A stretch of DNA of 10,541 nt, from NCBI GenBank assembly GCA_039927975.1, contig JBDSTZ010000170.1:1-10541 (forward strand). The letters run 5' to 3'. The notes under the pieces are model-generated. The model was not told the DNA's origin. It ran no database searches and saw nothing but the letters and a program-made list of their open reading frames with translations. The translations under genes were made by a program, and so were the position numbers. The stretch is from JBDSTZ01 sp039927975. GTDB lineage: Bacteria > Pseudomonadota > Gammaproteobacteria > Burkholderiales > Burkholderiaceae_D. Of this stretch, positions 1-9,641 are shown piece after piece; positions within the stretch are counted from its first letter, which is position 1; the number at the start of each line of letters is the position of its first letter.

Positions 1-1714
1 CCGGCAAGGCTTCGGCGTGGCCGAGTTCGAGCGTGCCAAAAAGTCGCTGCTGCGCGCGGTCGAACTGGCCTACGGCGAGCGCGACAAGACCGATTCGAAA
101 CGCTACGTCGACGACTACATCGGCCACTTCCTCAACCGCATACCGGTGCCGGGCATCGACAACGATTACCTGTACGCGCGCAGCATGCTGCCCGAGATCA
201 CGCTCGACGAGTTGAACGCCTACGCGCGCAAGACGATTCCATCGGGCGCGCCGAAGCTGCTGGTGTACGTCGGCCCGGTCAACCCGGAGCTGCCGCCGGT
301 CACGCCCGGGCTGCTGCACAACGCCGTGCGCGAAGCCGAGCAGGCCCCGGTGCGCGCGCACGACGAGCGCAAGGTCGCCGCCAGCCTGATGGCCAAGCCG
401 CCGGCGGCCGGCGGCATCGTCGCCGAGCGCGCCAACCCGAAGCTCGGCACCACCACCTTGACGCTGTCGAACGGGATCGAGGTGATCCTCAAGCCGACCG
501 ATTTCAGCAACGGCCGCGTCACCCTCAGCGCGCGCCGCTACGGCGGCAAGAGCCAGCTGACGCCGCGCGACGCCTTGACGGCGCGCTTCGCCGCGCCGAT
601 CGTGCAGGCGATGGGCCTGGGCGGCATGGCGCCGCTCGAGCTGCAGCAAGTCATGGCCGGCAGTTCGGCCGCGCTGACGGCGGTGATCGAACCGTACGGC
701 GAGGGCTTGAACGGCAGCGCCGCCAGCGCCGACCTCGAAACGCTGCTGCAGCTGGCCCATTTGCGCCTGACCACGGTGCGCCGCGACGAAGCGCTGTTCA
801 AGAGTTTCGTCGGCAATCTGTCGGAGACCGCGCGGGTGGCATGGCGCCAGCCCGAGGCGGCGCTCGAAGCGGCTTACCAGAGCGCCCTGTACGGCGACAA
901 TCCGTGGGCCCTGCGCCCGCCCACCGACAGCGAGCTGGCCGGGCTCGAGCTGGAGCGCGCGATCGGCGTGTTCCAGGCGCGCCTGGGCAGCGCCAGGGGC
1001 ATGAGCTTCGTGCTGGTCGGCAGTTTCGATCCGCAGGCGGTCAAGCCGCTGCTGGCGGCCTACCTGGCGAGCCTGCCGACGCCCGATCTGCCGCTCGGCT
1101 ACCGCAGCCTGGGCCTCGATCCGGTGCGCGGGGTGGTCAAGACCGAACTGCAGGCCGGCGCGATCGACAAGAGTTTCGTGCGCCTGCATTTCGGCGGTCC
1201 ACTGACGGGCAAGGGCGACGACAATCTGCGCCTGCAGGCGGTGGTCGACGTGATGAACCTGCGCATGAAGGCGACCCTGCGCGAGCAGCTCGGCCTGATC
1301 TACAGCGCGCGCCTGAGCGGCGCCGTGAGCGCGGTGCCGGAGTCGCATTACGACATCAGCACGACGATTCCGACCTCGGCCGCCAACAGCGACAAGGTGG
1401 TGCCGCCGCTGCTGGCCGAGATTCGCCGTCTGCAGGAGCAGGGCCCGAGCGCAGAGGAACTGGCCAAGGTCAAGCAGAACTGGCTGCAGGTGCGCCGCGC
1501 CGCGCTGCGCGAGGACAGCTTCTGGGCCGGCCAGCTGCTGGGCGCGGCCTTGCGCAAGGCCGAACCGGTGGCGATTTTGGACTATGAAAAGAAGGTCGAG
1601 GCGCTGAGCGCCGACGACGTCAAACTGGCCGCGCAGCGCTACTTCGACATGGGCAATGTCGCGCAGGTCACGCTCACGCCGAAGAGCAAGCTGGCGACCT
1701 TCCTGGGGATGTAG
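1..1714 (+). CDS. M16-family zinc metallopeptidase (PqqL-like), C-terminal part, 5' truncated by window edge
   Basis: The reading frame is open from base 2, giving 570 visible residues to the TAG at 1712-1714; the true start lies upstream. The GTG at 17 is an internal Val and not a start. Residues 1 to about 90 match the end of an M16 N-terminal half (a PVPGIDNDYLY stretch, then a helix TLDELNAYARK and strand KLLVYVGP). A linker follows, and a second M16 half begins near residue 150 (LSNGIEVILKP) with REQLGLIYSA late in it, as in M16 C-terminal halves. The zinc motif HxxEH and its downstream Glu belong to the missing N-terminal half; the visible second half has no HxxEH, as expected for the inactive, substrate-enclosing half. 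By family knowledge these are periplasmic or secreted Zn peptidases of about 900-950 residues; a signal peptide cannot be judged here. It is convergent with ppc. The family call is firm, the exact subgroup and substrate are not. Confidence 0.88.
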   Translation, partial: RQGFGVAEFERAKKSLLRAVELAYGERDKTDSKRYVDDYIGHFLNRIPVPGIDNDYLYARSMLPEITLDELNAYARKTIPSGAPKLLVYVGPVNPELPPVTPGLLHNAVREAEQAPVRAHDERKVAASLMAKPPAAGGIVAERANPKLGTTTLTLSNGIEVILKPTDFSNGRVTLSARRYGGKSQLTPRDALTARFAAPIVQAMGLGGMAPLELQQVMAGSSAALTAVIEPYGEGLNGSAASADLETLLQLAHLRLTTVRRDEALFKSFVGNLSETARVAWRQPEAALEAAYQSALYGDNPWALRPPTDSELAGLELERAIGVFQARLGSARGMSFVLVGSFDPQAVKPLLAAYLASLPTPDLPLGYRSLGLDPVRGVVKTELQAGAIDKSFVRLHFGGPLTGKGDDNLRLQAVVDVMNLRMKATLREQLGLIYSARLSGAVSAVPESHYDISTTIPTSAANSDKVVPPLLAEIRRLQEQGPSAEELAKVKQNWLQVRRAALREDSFWAGQLLGAALRKAEPVAILDYEKKVEALSADDVKLAAQRYFDMGNVAQVTLTPKSKLATFLGM

Positions 1715-1744
1715 GAAGGCCGCGCAGCGATCAGCTGGGGTTGA

Positions 1745-4573
<2,829 letters not shown>

Positions 4574-4613
4574 ATAGACCACAGTGAGAATGGTTGAACC
4601 CAGGCCGCTTGCG

Positions 4614-4655
4614 CTGGCATGGGCGGGGGCGCATGATAAAATTTGGGGTTCCCCC
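4614..4655 (+). promoter_or_regulatory. putative hemC promoter, overlapping a ppc -10-like box on the other strand
   Basis: On the plus strand CTGGCA (4614-4619, 4 of 6 to TTGACA) is followed after 17 bp by TAAAAT (4637-4642, 5 of 6 to TATAAT). This predicts transcription starting near 4649 and a leader of about 60 nt before the hemC start. On the minus strand TATCAT (4638 down to 4633, 5 of 6) overlaps the same bases and could be the ppc -10, though I see no convincing -35 for it. Back-to-back -10s would make the two promoters compete. GGGG-TT-CCCC at 4645-4654 is a short inverted repeat at the predicted hemC start site. No regulator site is recognised. This is consensus matching by eye only. 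Confidence 0.45.
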
Positions 4656-4709
4656 ATGAGCCGTGCGTGATCGTCGTTGGTCAGCCTGCTATTTTTGAAA
4701 GAATCTGTT

Positions 4710-5678
4710 TTGAAATCATCCGCAGTGCCTCAGCCACCGTCGTCCTTGATTATTGCATCGCGGGAGAGCCGGCTTGCCATGTGGCAGGCGGAGCACGTCC
4801 GCGCGCAATTGACTTTATTATATCCGCAGTGCAGCATAAAAATCATGGGGATGACCACCCGCGGCGATCAGATCCTCGACCGCGCCCTGTCCAAGGTGGG
4901 CGGCAAAGGGCTGTTTGTCAAGGAGCTGGAAGTGGCGATGGCCGAAGGGCGCGCCGACCTGGCCGTGCATTCGCTCAAGGATGTGCCGATGGACTTGCCG
5001 GACGGCTTTGAACTGGCCGCGATTCTCGAACGCGAAGACCCGCGCGACGCGTTTGTCTCGAACGACTACGCCGGCCTGGCCGAGTTGCCCGACGGCGCGG
5101 TGGTCGGCACCAGCAGCCTGCGCCGCCAGGCGCTGATCGCGGCGCGCTATCCGAAGCTGGTGATCAAACCCTTGCGCGGCAACCTCGACACCCGGCTCGG
5201 CAAGCTCGACCGGGGCGAGTACGCCGCCATCATTCTCGCCGCCGCCGGCTTGAAGCGGCTCGGCCTGCCCGAACGGATCCGCGCGCTGCTCGACCCTGAA
5301 CTGAGTCTGCCGGCCGCCGGCCAGGGCGCGATGGCGATTGAAATTTGCAGCGGGCGCGACGATCTGATGGCGCTGCTGGCGCCGCTCAATCACACAGCGA
5401 GCGCGCTGGCGGTGCGCGCCGAACGCACCGTCTCGAAAGTGTTCGGCGGCAGCTGCCAGGTGCCGCTGGCGGCCCACGCCACCGTCGACGGCGCCGTCAT
5501 GCATTTGCGCGCGATGGTCGCCACGCCGGACGGCACGCGCCAGGCCAGCGCCGAGGCGCGCGGCCCGGCCGACGCCCCGGAAGCGCTCGGCCGCCAAGTG
5601 TCGGACTTGTTGCAACTGCAGGACGCGCACGCCATCCTGGCCACCTGCCAGGCTGAGGCGGACGCCGCCGGTGACTGA
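4710..5678 (+). CDS. hemC: porphobilinogen deaminase (hydroxymethylbilane synthase)
   Basis: The enzyme polymerises four porphobilinogens into hydroxymethylbilane in the cytoplasm, third step of haem/sirohaem synthesis from ALA. With the TTG at 4710 the protein has 322 residues (family about 310-320). Visible motifs: SLIIASRESRLAMWQAEHV (12-30), TRGDQILDRALSKVGGKGLF (50-69), catalytic Asp91 in HSLKDVP, GTSSLRRQ (133-140), PLRGNLDTRL (154-163), PAAGQGAM, and the dipyrromethane-cofactor Cys249 in FGGSCQVP. I chose TTG 4710 because GAAAGAA (4698-4704) lies just upstream as an SD and the frame has no ATG before the conserved core; the TTG at 4677 would add 11 residues and lacks such an SD. The frame closes upstream at TGA 4668-4670. 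It overlaps hemD by 8 nt. Codons 36-45 contain TTA, TTA and ATA, unusual for this GC-rich gene. Confidence 0.96.
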   Translation: MKSSAVPQPPSSLIIASRESRLAMWQAEHVRAQLTLLYPQCSIKIMGMTTRGDQILDRALSKVGGKGLFVKELEVAMAEGRADLAVHSLKDVPMDLPDGFELAAILEREDPRDAFVSNDYAGLAELPDGAVVGTSSLRRQALIAARYPKLVIKPLRGNLDTRLGKLDRGEYAAIILAAAGLKRLGLPERIRALLDPELSLPAAGQGAMAIEICSGRDDLMALLAPLNHTASALAVRAERTVSKVFGGSCQVPLAAHATVDGAVMHLRAMVATPDGTRQASAEARGPADAPEALGRQVSDLLQLQDAHAILATCQAEADAAGD

Positions 5679-6492
5679 TCGCTTGACCGATCGCTTGACC
5701 GATCGCTTGACTGAGCCCGCGGCCATCCCGGCCGTGGTCATCACCCGTCCGCGCGCCCAAGCGGAGCCGCTGGCGCGCCAAGTGGCCGCGCTCGGGCGCG
5801 AAGTGGTGCTGCTGCCGCTGCTCGAGATCGCGCCGCTGGCCGAGCAGGGCGCGCTGGCGGCCGCGCTGGCCGACCTGTCCGGCTACGCGATGGTCGCCTT
5901 TGTCTCGCCCAACGCGGTCGACGCCGCCTTCGCCCACCTGCGCGCCTGGCCGCCCGGCGTGACGCTGGCGGTGCTGGGCGAGGGCAGCCGCGCCGCGCTG
6001 GCGCGCCACGGCGTGAGCGACGCCAACGCGACCATCGTCAGCCCGCGCGACGCCGAGCGCAGCGATTCGGAAAACCTGCTCGCCACGCTCGACCTGGCCG
6101 CGCTGGCCGGACGCCGCGTGCTGATCGTGCGCGGCGAGAGCGGGCGCGAACTGATGGTCGACGGCTTGCGCGCCGCCGGCGCCGAGGTTGTCACGGTGGC
6201 GGCTTACCGGCGCAGCGTGCCGGTCTTGACGCCGGCGCTGGCGGCCACCCTGGGCGCCTTGCTGGCGACGCCGAACGACTGGATCGTCACCAGTTCGGAA
6301 GCGCTGCGCGGCTTGCTGGCGCTGGCGCGCGAACTCGATCCCGAGCACGCTGTAGCAAAAATGCAACAACAGCATTTGATCATCCCGCACGCCCGCATTG
6401 CCGAAACGGCACGCGGGCTCGGTCTGACCCGACTCACCCTCACCGGTTCAGGCGACGAACGCCTGCTTGCCGCGTTACAATCACGAGCATGA
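5671..6492 (+). CDS. hemD: uroporphyrinogen-III synthase
   Basis: A 273-residue HemD, which cyclises hydroxymethylbilane with inversion of ring D to give uroporphyrinogen III, taking the HemC product directly. The fold is recognisable from VVITRPRAQAEPLARQV (22-38), PLLEI (49-53), VAFVSPNAVDAAF (75-87), the second-domain strand RRVLIVRGESGRELMVDGLR (148-167), TVAAYRRSVP (175-184) and the late IVTSSEALRGLL (205-216). HemD is poorly conserved in sequence, so position after hemC supports the call strongly. The start is GTG 5671, 8 nt inside hemC, with GAGG at 5655-5658 as a distant SD; translational coupling is likely. The first 14 residues are a threefold TDRL repeat encoded by tandem 12-mers. 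Each unit contains an in-frame TTG (5683, 5695, 5707) that could serve as an alternative start; the conserved core begins only near residue 21. The stop overlaps the hemX ATG. Confidence 0.93.
   Translation: MTDRLTDRLTDRLTEPAAIPAVVITRPRAQAEPLARQVAALGREVVLLPLLEIAPLAEQGALAAALADLSGYAMVAFVSPNAVDAAFAHLRAWPPGVTLAVLGEGSRAALARHGVSDANATIVSPRDAERSDSENLLATLDLAALAGRRVLIVRGESGRELMVDGLRAAGAEVVTVAAYRRSVPVLTPALAATLGALLATPNDWIVTSSEALRGLLALARELDPEHAVAKMQQQHLIIPHARIAETARGLGLTRLTLTGSGDERLLAALQSRA
5677..5712 (+). repeat. 12-bp tandem repeat, three units, at the hemC/hemD junction
   Basis: GATCGCTTGACC occurs at 5677-5688 and 5689-5700, and a third copy ending in T instead of C at 5701-5712. The first unit begins inside the hemC stop codon. 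The unit length is a multiple of three, so any gain or loss keeps hemD in frame and only changes the number of TDRL units in the HemD N-terminus. Each unit plus its neighbour also forms CGATCG palindromes. Confidence 0.95.
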
Positions 6493-7634
6493 ACGAACTG
6501 CCTCCCCCATCAGAACACGACGCCGCGTCCGCGCCGCCCATGTCGCTCGCCAAGCCCGAACCGGTGCTGCCGGCCGGCAACGCGTCCGCCCCCGCCCCCG
6601 CCGCCGAACCCGAGGAAAGCTACCGCGAGCTGCTCCAGCGCCCGCTGTCGGTGGTGACCATCGTGCTGTCGGCGCTGCTCATCATCCTGGCCTGGTCGAC
6701 CCACAACCAGATCCAGCACATGCGGCTGGAAGTGGCGAAAAATCTGCAAAAGGTCGAGGCCAGCAACAACGAGGCGATCGCCACCACGCGCGCGATGGTC
6801 GAGCAGCAGAACCAGTTGCAGGGCAAGGTCGCGGTGCTGGAAAACCGCCAGACCGAGGCCCAAAGCCAGCAGCTGGCGCTCGAACAGCTGTACCAGGACC
6901 TGTCGAAGAACCGCGACGAGTGGGCGCTGGCCGAGATCGAGCAAGTGCTGTCGACCGCCAGCCAGCAGCTGCAACTGGCCGGCAACGTGCAGGGCGCGCT
7001 GATCGCGCTGCAAAACGCCGACCGTTCGCTGTCGCGTTCGGACAAGCCGCAATTCATCATGATCCGGCGCGCCATCGCGGCCGACATGGAACGCCTGAAA
7101 GCCTTGCCGGGCCTCGACATGGCCGGCGTGGCGGTGCGCATCGACAGCATCATCGACCAGATCGACACCTTGCCGATGCTGGCCGACGAGAAGCCGGTGG
7201 CGCCGTCCGCGCTGGCCAAGCCGGCCGTGAAAGAGGGCAAGCCGTCGAGCGCGCTGGTGGCGCGCGCGCGCGCGGCCTGGTCGGGCTGGACCGGCGAGAT
7301 GTGGGACGAGATGCGCCAGCTGATCCGGGTGCGGCGGGTCGACACGCCGGCCGCGCTGATGCTCTCGCCGACCGAATCGTACTTCCTGCGCGAGAACCTC
7401 AAACTGCGCATGCTCAACGCGCGCCTGGCGCTGCTGTCGCGTAACGAGACCGCCTTCCGCAACGACCTGATCGCCGCCCAGGACGTGATGGCCAAGTATT
7501 TCGACACCCGCGCGCGCTCGACCCAGACCGCCCAGGCGCTGCTGCGCCAGGTCCAGGCCAACAACCTGGCGATCGAGATGCCGACCCTGGCCGACAGCCT
7601 GAACGCCGTGCGCAACTACAAAGCGAAACCTTAA
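6489..7634 (+). CDS. hemX: HemX, membrane-anchored uroporphyrinogen-III C-methyltransferase-like protein
   Basis: A 381-residue protein with the HemX layout: a Pro/Ala-rich cytoplasmic N-terminus (1-50), one membrane helix at about 53-70 (SVVTIVLSALLIILAW), then a Gln/Glu-rich region predicted to be coiled coil (about 78-140, with EQQNQLQGKVAVLENRQ), and a conserved C-terminal domain including WALAEIEQVLSTASQQLQLAGN (145-166) and LIALQNADRSL (171-181). The name of the family is historical: it is often annotated as a uroporphyrinogen methyltransferase, but there is no SAM-binding methyltransferase motif here and the function is not established; a scaffold or regulatory role in haem synthesis is commonly assumed. 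Its ATG overlaps the hemD TGA (ATGA, 6489-6492), which implies translational coupling, and hemY starts 3 nt after its TAA. Confidence 0.93.
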   Translation: MNELPPPSEHDAASAPPMSLAKPEPVLPAGNASAPAPAAEPEESYRELLQRPLSVVTIVLSALLIILAWSTHNQIQHMRLEVAKNLQKVEASNNEAIATTRAMVEQQNQLQGKVAVLENRQTEAQSQQLALEQLYQDLSKNRDEWALAEIEQVLSTASQQLQLAGNVQGALIALQNADRSLSRSDKPQFIMIRRAIAADMERLKALPGLDMAGVAVRIDSIIDQIDTLPMLADEKPVAPSALAKPAVKEGKPSSALVARARAAWSGWTGEMWDEMRQLIRVRRVDTPAALMLSPTESYFLRENLKLRMLNARLALLSRNETAFRNDLIAAQDVMAKYFDTRARSTQTAQALLRQVQANNLAIEMPTLADSLNAVRNYKAKP

Positions 7635-7637
7635 GTC

Positions 7638-8834
7638 ATGCGTCTTCTTCTCTGGTTAGTCGCGCTGATGGCCGCGGCCATCGGCATCGCCGTGACGGCG
7701 CGCTACAATCCCGGCAACGTGGTGCTGTTCTACCCGCCGCACCGGATCGACCTGTCGCTGAACCTGTTCGTGGTGCTGCTGGTGCTGCTGTTCGTGCTGG
7801 TGTACGTGCTGGTGCGCACCTTCTACGCCACCATCAACATGCCGGCGCGGGTCGCCTCCTACCGCCTGCGCAAGCGCGAGCGCGACGCCAACAAGGGCTT
7901 GCGCGAAGCGCTCAAGGCGCTGTTCGAGGGCCGTTTCGGGCACGCCGAAAAGGCCGCCGCGCGCGCCGCCGAACTGCCCGACAACGCCGGCCTGGCCGCG
8001 CTGATCGGCGCGCGCGCGGCGCACCGCATGCGCGAGCCGAAGCGGCGCGACGACTGGCTGGCGCGGGTCGCCGCCGACAACGCGCTCAAGACCGCGCGCC
8101 TGATGACGGTCACCGAGCTGCTGGTCGACGACCACCAGCCGCACGCCGCGCTCGAAGCGGTCGCCGAACTGAACGCGAGCGGCACGCGCCACATCCACGC
8201 CCTGCAATGGTCGATGAAGGCCCACCAGCAAGCGAAGAATTGGCCCGAGGTGCTGCGCCTGGTGCGCTCGCTCGACAAGCACAAGGCGCTGCATCCGGCG
8301 CTGTCGGCGCGCCTGCGCGAACTGGCCTACGAGGCCTTGCTGTCGGACGGCGCGCACGACGCCGAATCGATTCAGCGGGTCTGGTCGACGGTGCCGGGCG
8401 GCGACCGCGTCAAACCCTACATCGCGGCGCGCGCGGCGGCCGCCTTCAACGCGCGCGGGCTGCACGACGAGGCCCGCCACACCGCCGAGGAAGCGTTGAA
8501 AGCCGGCTGGGACGAGCGCGTGGTGCGGGCCTACCGCGACGCCGCCGGGCCGACCGGCTCGCCCTCGCTGCTGGCGCAGATCGAGCATTGCGAAGCCTGG
8601 CTGCGCGAGCGGCCGAACGACGCCGAACTGGCGCTCACGCTCGGCTCGCTGTGCCTCAAGCAAAAGCTGTGGGGCAAGGCCCAGCGCTACCTCGAACAGG
8701 CGCTGTCGGACGCGACCGAGCCGCGCATGGTGCGCGAAGCCCATTTGAAGCTGGCCCAGCTGCATGAAGCGCTCGGCCAGGGCGAGGAAGCGGCGGCCCA
8801 TTACCGCCAGTGCGCGCTGGCGACGGTGTTGTAA
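7638..8834 (+). CDS. hemY: HemY, inner-membrane TPR-containing haem biosynthesis protein
   Basis: A 398-residue protein with two N-terminal membrane helices (about 2-20 and 42-60) joined by the conserved ARYNPGNVVLFYPPHRIDLSLN segment, then a basic stretch YRLRKRERDANKGLREAL (75-92) and an alpha-helical, Ala-rich C-terminal body of TPR type (for example GRFGHAEKAAARAAELP and, near the end, LGSLCLKQKLWGKAQRYLEQAL). This is the proteobacterial HemY (HemY N-terminal domain plus TPRs). It is unrelated to the Bacillus protoporphyrinogen oxidase also called HemY. The TPR body probably binds partner proteins; a role in coordinating porphyrin enzymes at the membrane is inferred in the literature but the mechanism is unclear. 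It is the last gene of the hemCDXY run; a weak stem with four T's follows at 8851-8867. Confidence 0.94.
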   Translation: MRLLLWLVALMAAAIGIAVTARYNPGNVVLFYPPHRIDLSLNLFVVLLVLLFVLVYVLVRTFYATINMPARVASYRLRKRERDANKGLREALKALFEGRFGHAEKAAARAAELPDNAGLAALIGARAAHRMREPKRRDDWLARVAADNALKTARLMTVTELLVDDHQPHAALEAVAELNASGTRHIHALQWSMKAHQQAKNWPEVLRLVRSLDKHKALHPALSARLRELAYEALLSDGAHDAESIQRVWSTVPGGDRVKPYIAARAAAAFNARGLHDEARHTAEEALKAGWDERVVRAYRDAAGPTGSPSLLAQIEHCEAWLRERPNDAELALTLGSLCLKQKLWGKAQRYLEQALSDATEPRMVREAHLKLAQLHEALGQGEEAAAHYRQCALATVL

Positions 8835-8850
8835 GGACGTCGCGGCGGCG

Positions 8851-8867
8851 CGCCGGGCCGGCGTTTT
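8851..8867 (+). terminator. weak intrinsic terminator candidate after hemY
   Basis: CGCCGG-G-CCGGCG (8851-8863) is a perfect inverted repeat followed by TTTT (8864-8867). As RNA it gives about a 5-bp all-GC stem with a 3-nt loop and a short U-tract. This is weaker than the ppa terminator and may allow read-through into ppa. Confidence 0.35.
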
Positions 8868-8870
8868 CGT

Positions 8871-8920
8871 TATAATGTCGGCCATTGAATCTCCGCCCAT
8901 CCCCTAACAGTCACCAAGGA
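8871..8920 (+). promoter_or_regulatory. ppa -10 box and ribosome binding site
   Basis: A perfect TATAAT at 8871-8876 lies 50 nt before the ppa ATG, and an AAGGA SD at 8916-8920 sits 6 nt before it. No good -35 is visible at 16-18 bp upstream, where the sequence is pure G/C and overlaps the possible hemY terminator. ppa is therefore probably transcribed separately from the hem operon as well as by read-through. Confidence 0.55.
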
Positions 8921-8926
8921 ATCACC

Positions 8927-9466
8927 ATGAGTTTGAACAAAGTCTCGTCCGGCCGCGACGTGCCGAACGACTTCAACGTCATCATTGAAATCCCGATGAA
9001 CGCCGATCCGATCAAGTACGAGGTGGACAAGGAGTCGGGCGCGATTTTCGTCGACCGTTTCATGGGCACCGCGATGCACTATCCGTGCAACTACGGTTAC
9101 GTGCCGAACACCATCGCCGACGACGGCGACCCGTGCGACGTGCTGGTGATCACCCCGTTCCCGCTGTTTCCCGGCGTGGTGGTGCGTTGCCGCGCGATAG
9201 GCGTGCTGAAGATGACCGACGAGGCCGGCGGCGACGCCAAGGTGCTCGCCGTGCCGGTCGACAAGATCCTGCCGATCTACAGCCACTGGCAAAAGCCGGA
9301 AGACATCAATGACCTGCGCTTGCAGCAGATCCAGCATTTCTTCGAGCATTACAAGGACTTGGAAAAAGGCAAGTGGGTCAAGGTCGAAGGCTGGGGCGGT
9401 CCGGACGATGCGAAAGCCGAGATCATGGCCGGCATCGCCGCCTACAACAAGGGCGAGCAGGCGTAA
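8927..9466 (+). CDS. ppa: inorganic pyrophosphatase (family I)
   Basis: A 179-residue soluble enzyme hydrolysing pyrophosphate to two phosphates, which pulls biosynthetic reactions forward. It resembles the E. coli enzyme along nearly its whole length: EIPMNADPIKYEVDKESGA (21-39), FVDRFM with Arg44, YPCNYGYVP (52-60), the metal-binding signature DGDPCDVLV (66-74), RCRAIGVLKMTDEAGGDAK (87-105) with Asp98 and Asp103, and HFFEHYKDLEKGKWVKVEGW (138-156... active-site Tyr142/Lys143). The Cys at position five of the DGDPxD signature differs from the usual aliphatic residue, but I recall it in other proteobacteria. The ATG at 8927 follows AAGGA by 6 nt; the frame is open 14 codons further up but without SD or family similarity. 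The length matches hexameric bacterial PPases (about 175). A strong terminator follows 41 nt after the stop. Confidence 0.98.
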   Translation: MSLNKVSSGRDVPNDFNVIIEIPMNADPIKYEVDKESGAIFVDRFMGTAMHYPCNYGYVPNTIADDGDPCDVLVITPFPLFPGVVVRCRAIGVLKMTDEAGGDAKVLAVPVDKILPIYSHWQKPEDINDLRLQQIQHFFEHYKDLEKGKWVKVEGWGGPDDAKAEIMAGIAAYNKGEQA

Positions 9467-9507
9467 GCGTTCTTGAGCGCCGCCTGCGGGCGGTGTGGAG
9501 GAAATGG

Positions 9508-9538
9508 GCTGGACACTATGCGTGTCCGGCTTTTTTTT
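9508..9538 (+). terminator. intrinsic (Rho-independent) terminator of ppa
   Basis: GCTGGACAC (9508-9516) pairs with GTGTCCGGC (9522-9530) through nine pairs including one G-U, with loop TATGC, followed at once by eight T's (9531-9538). This is the clearest terminator in the window. A smaller hairpin (CGCCGCC-TGCG-GGCGGTG, 9478-9495) precedes it. Confidence 0.92.
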
Positions 9539-9557
9539 CGCCCGTGCGCGGGCTGGC

Positions 9558-9604
9558 TCGACAGATGAATTCGCACAAATATAATTTGTACAAATGTATG
9601 TTTG
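9558..9604 (+). promoter_or_regulatory. sigma70-type promoter with overlapping interleaved palindromic operator
   Basis: TCGACA (9558-9563, 5 of 6 to the -35 consensus) is followed after 16 bp by a perfect TATAAT (9580-9585). That -10 is the core of the 15-bp inverted repeat ACAAAT-ATA-ATTTGT (9575-9589). The right half-site is also the left half of a second perfect 12-bp palindrome, ATTTGTACAAAT (9584-9595), and a looser mate ATGTTTGC follows at 9598-9605. A bound dimer would cover the -10 and start site. A second -10-like TAGAAT lies at 9608-9613. The A+T-rich patch stands out against its GC-rich surroundings. The site lies between two convergent gene ends (ppa and marR), so it does not precede any conventional gene; transcription would run antisense through marR towards clc. 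The regulator is unknown; the neighbouring MarR protein is the obvious candidate. The rest of 9539-9641 shows nothing else but a short GCCCG/CGGGC hairpin (9540-9553). Confidence 0.6.
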
Positions 9605-9641
9605 CGATAGAATGGTTGCGAGCAGGGGGCGGTGCGTTCGC

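Noticed and set aside
5497..6390. A 297-codon minus-strand frame opposite hemC/hemD
   Set aside because: Shadow of two well-supported genes; composition is Arg/Gln/Gly-rich with no domain.
7260..7272. Alternating GC run (13 nt), a possible Z-DNA tract
   Set aside because: It encodes Ala-Arg-Ala-Arg within hemX using the gene's usual codons; at this base composition such runs are expected.
7656..8900. A 414-codon minus-strand frame opposite hemY
   Set aside because: Antisense shadow of hemY, which has clear membrane helices and family motifs; no SD or domain on the minus strand.
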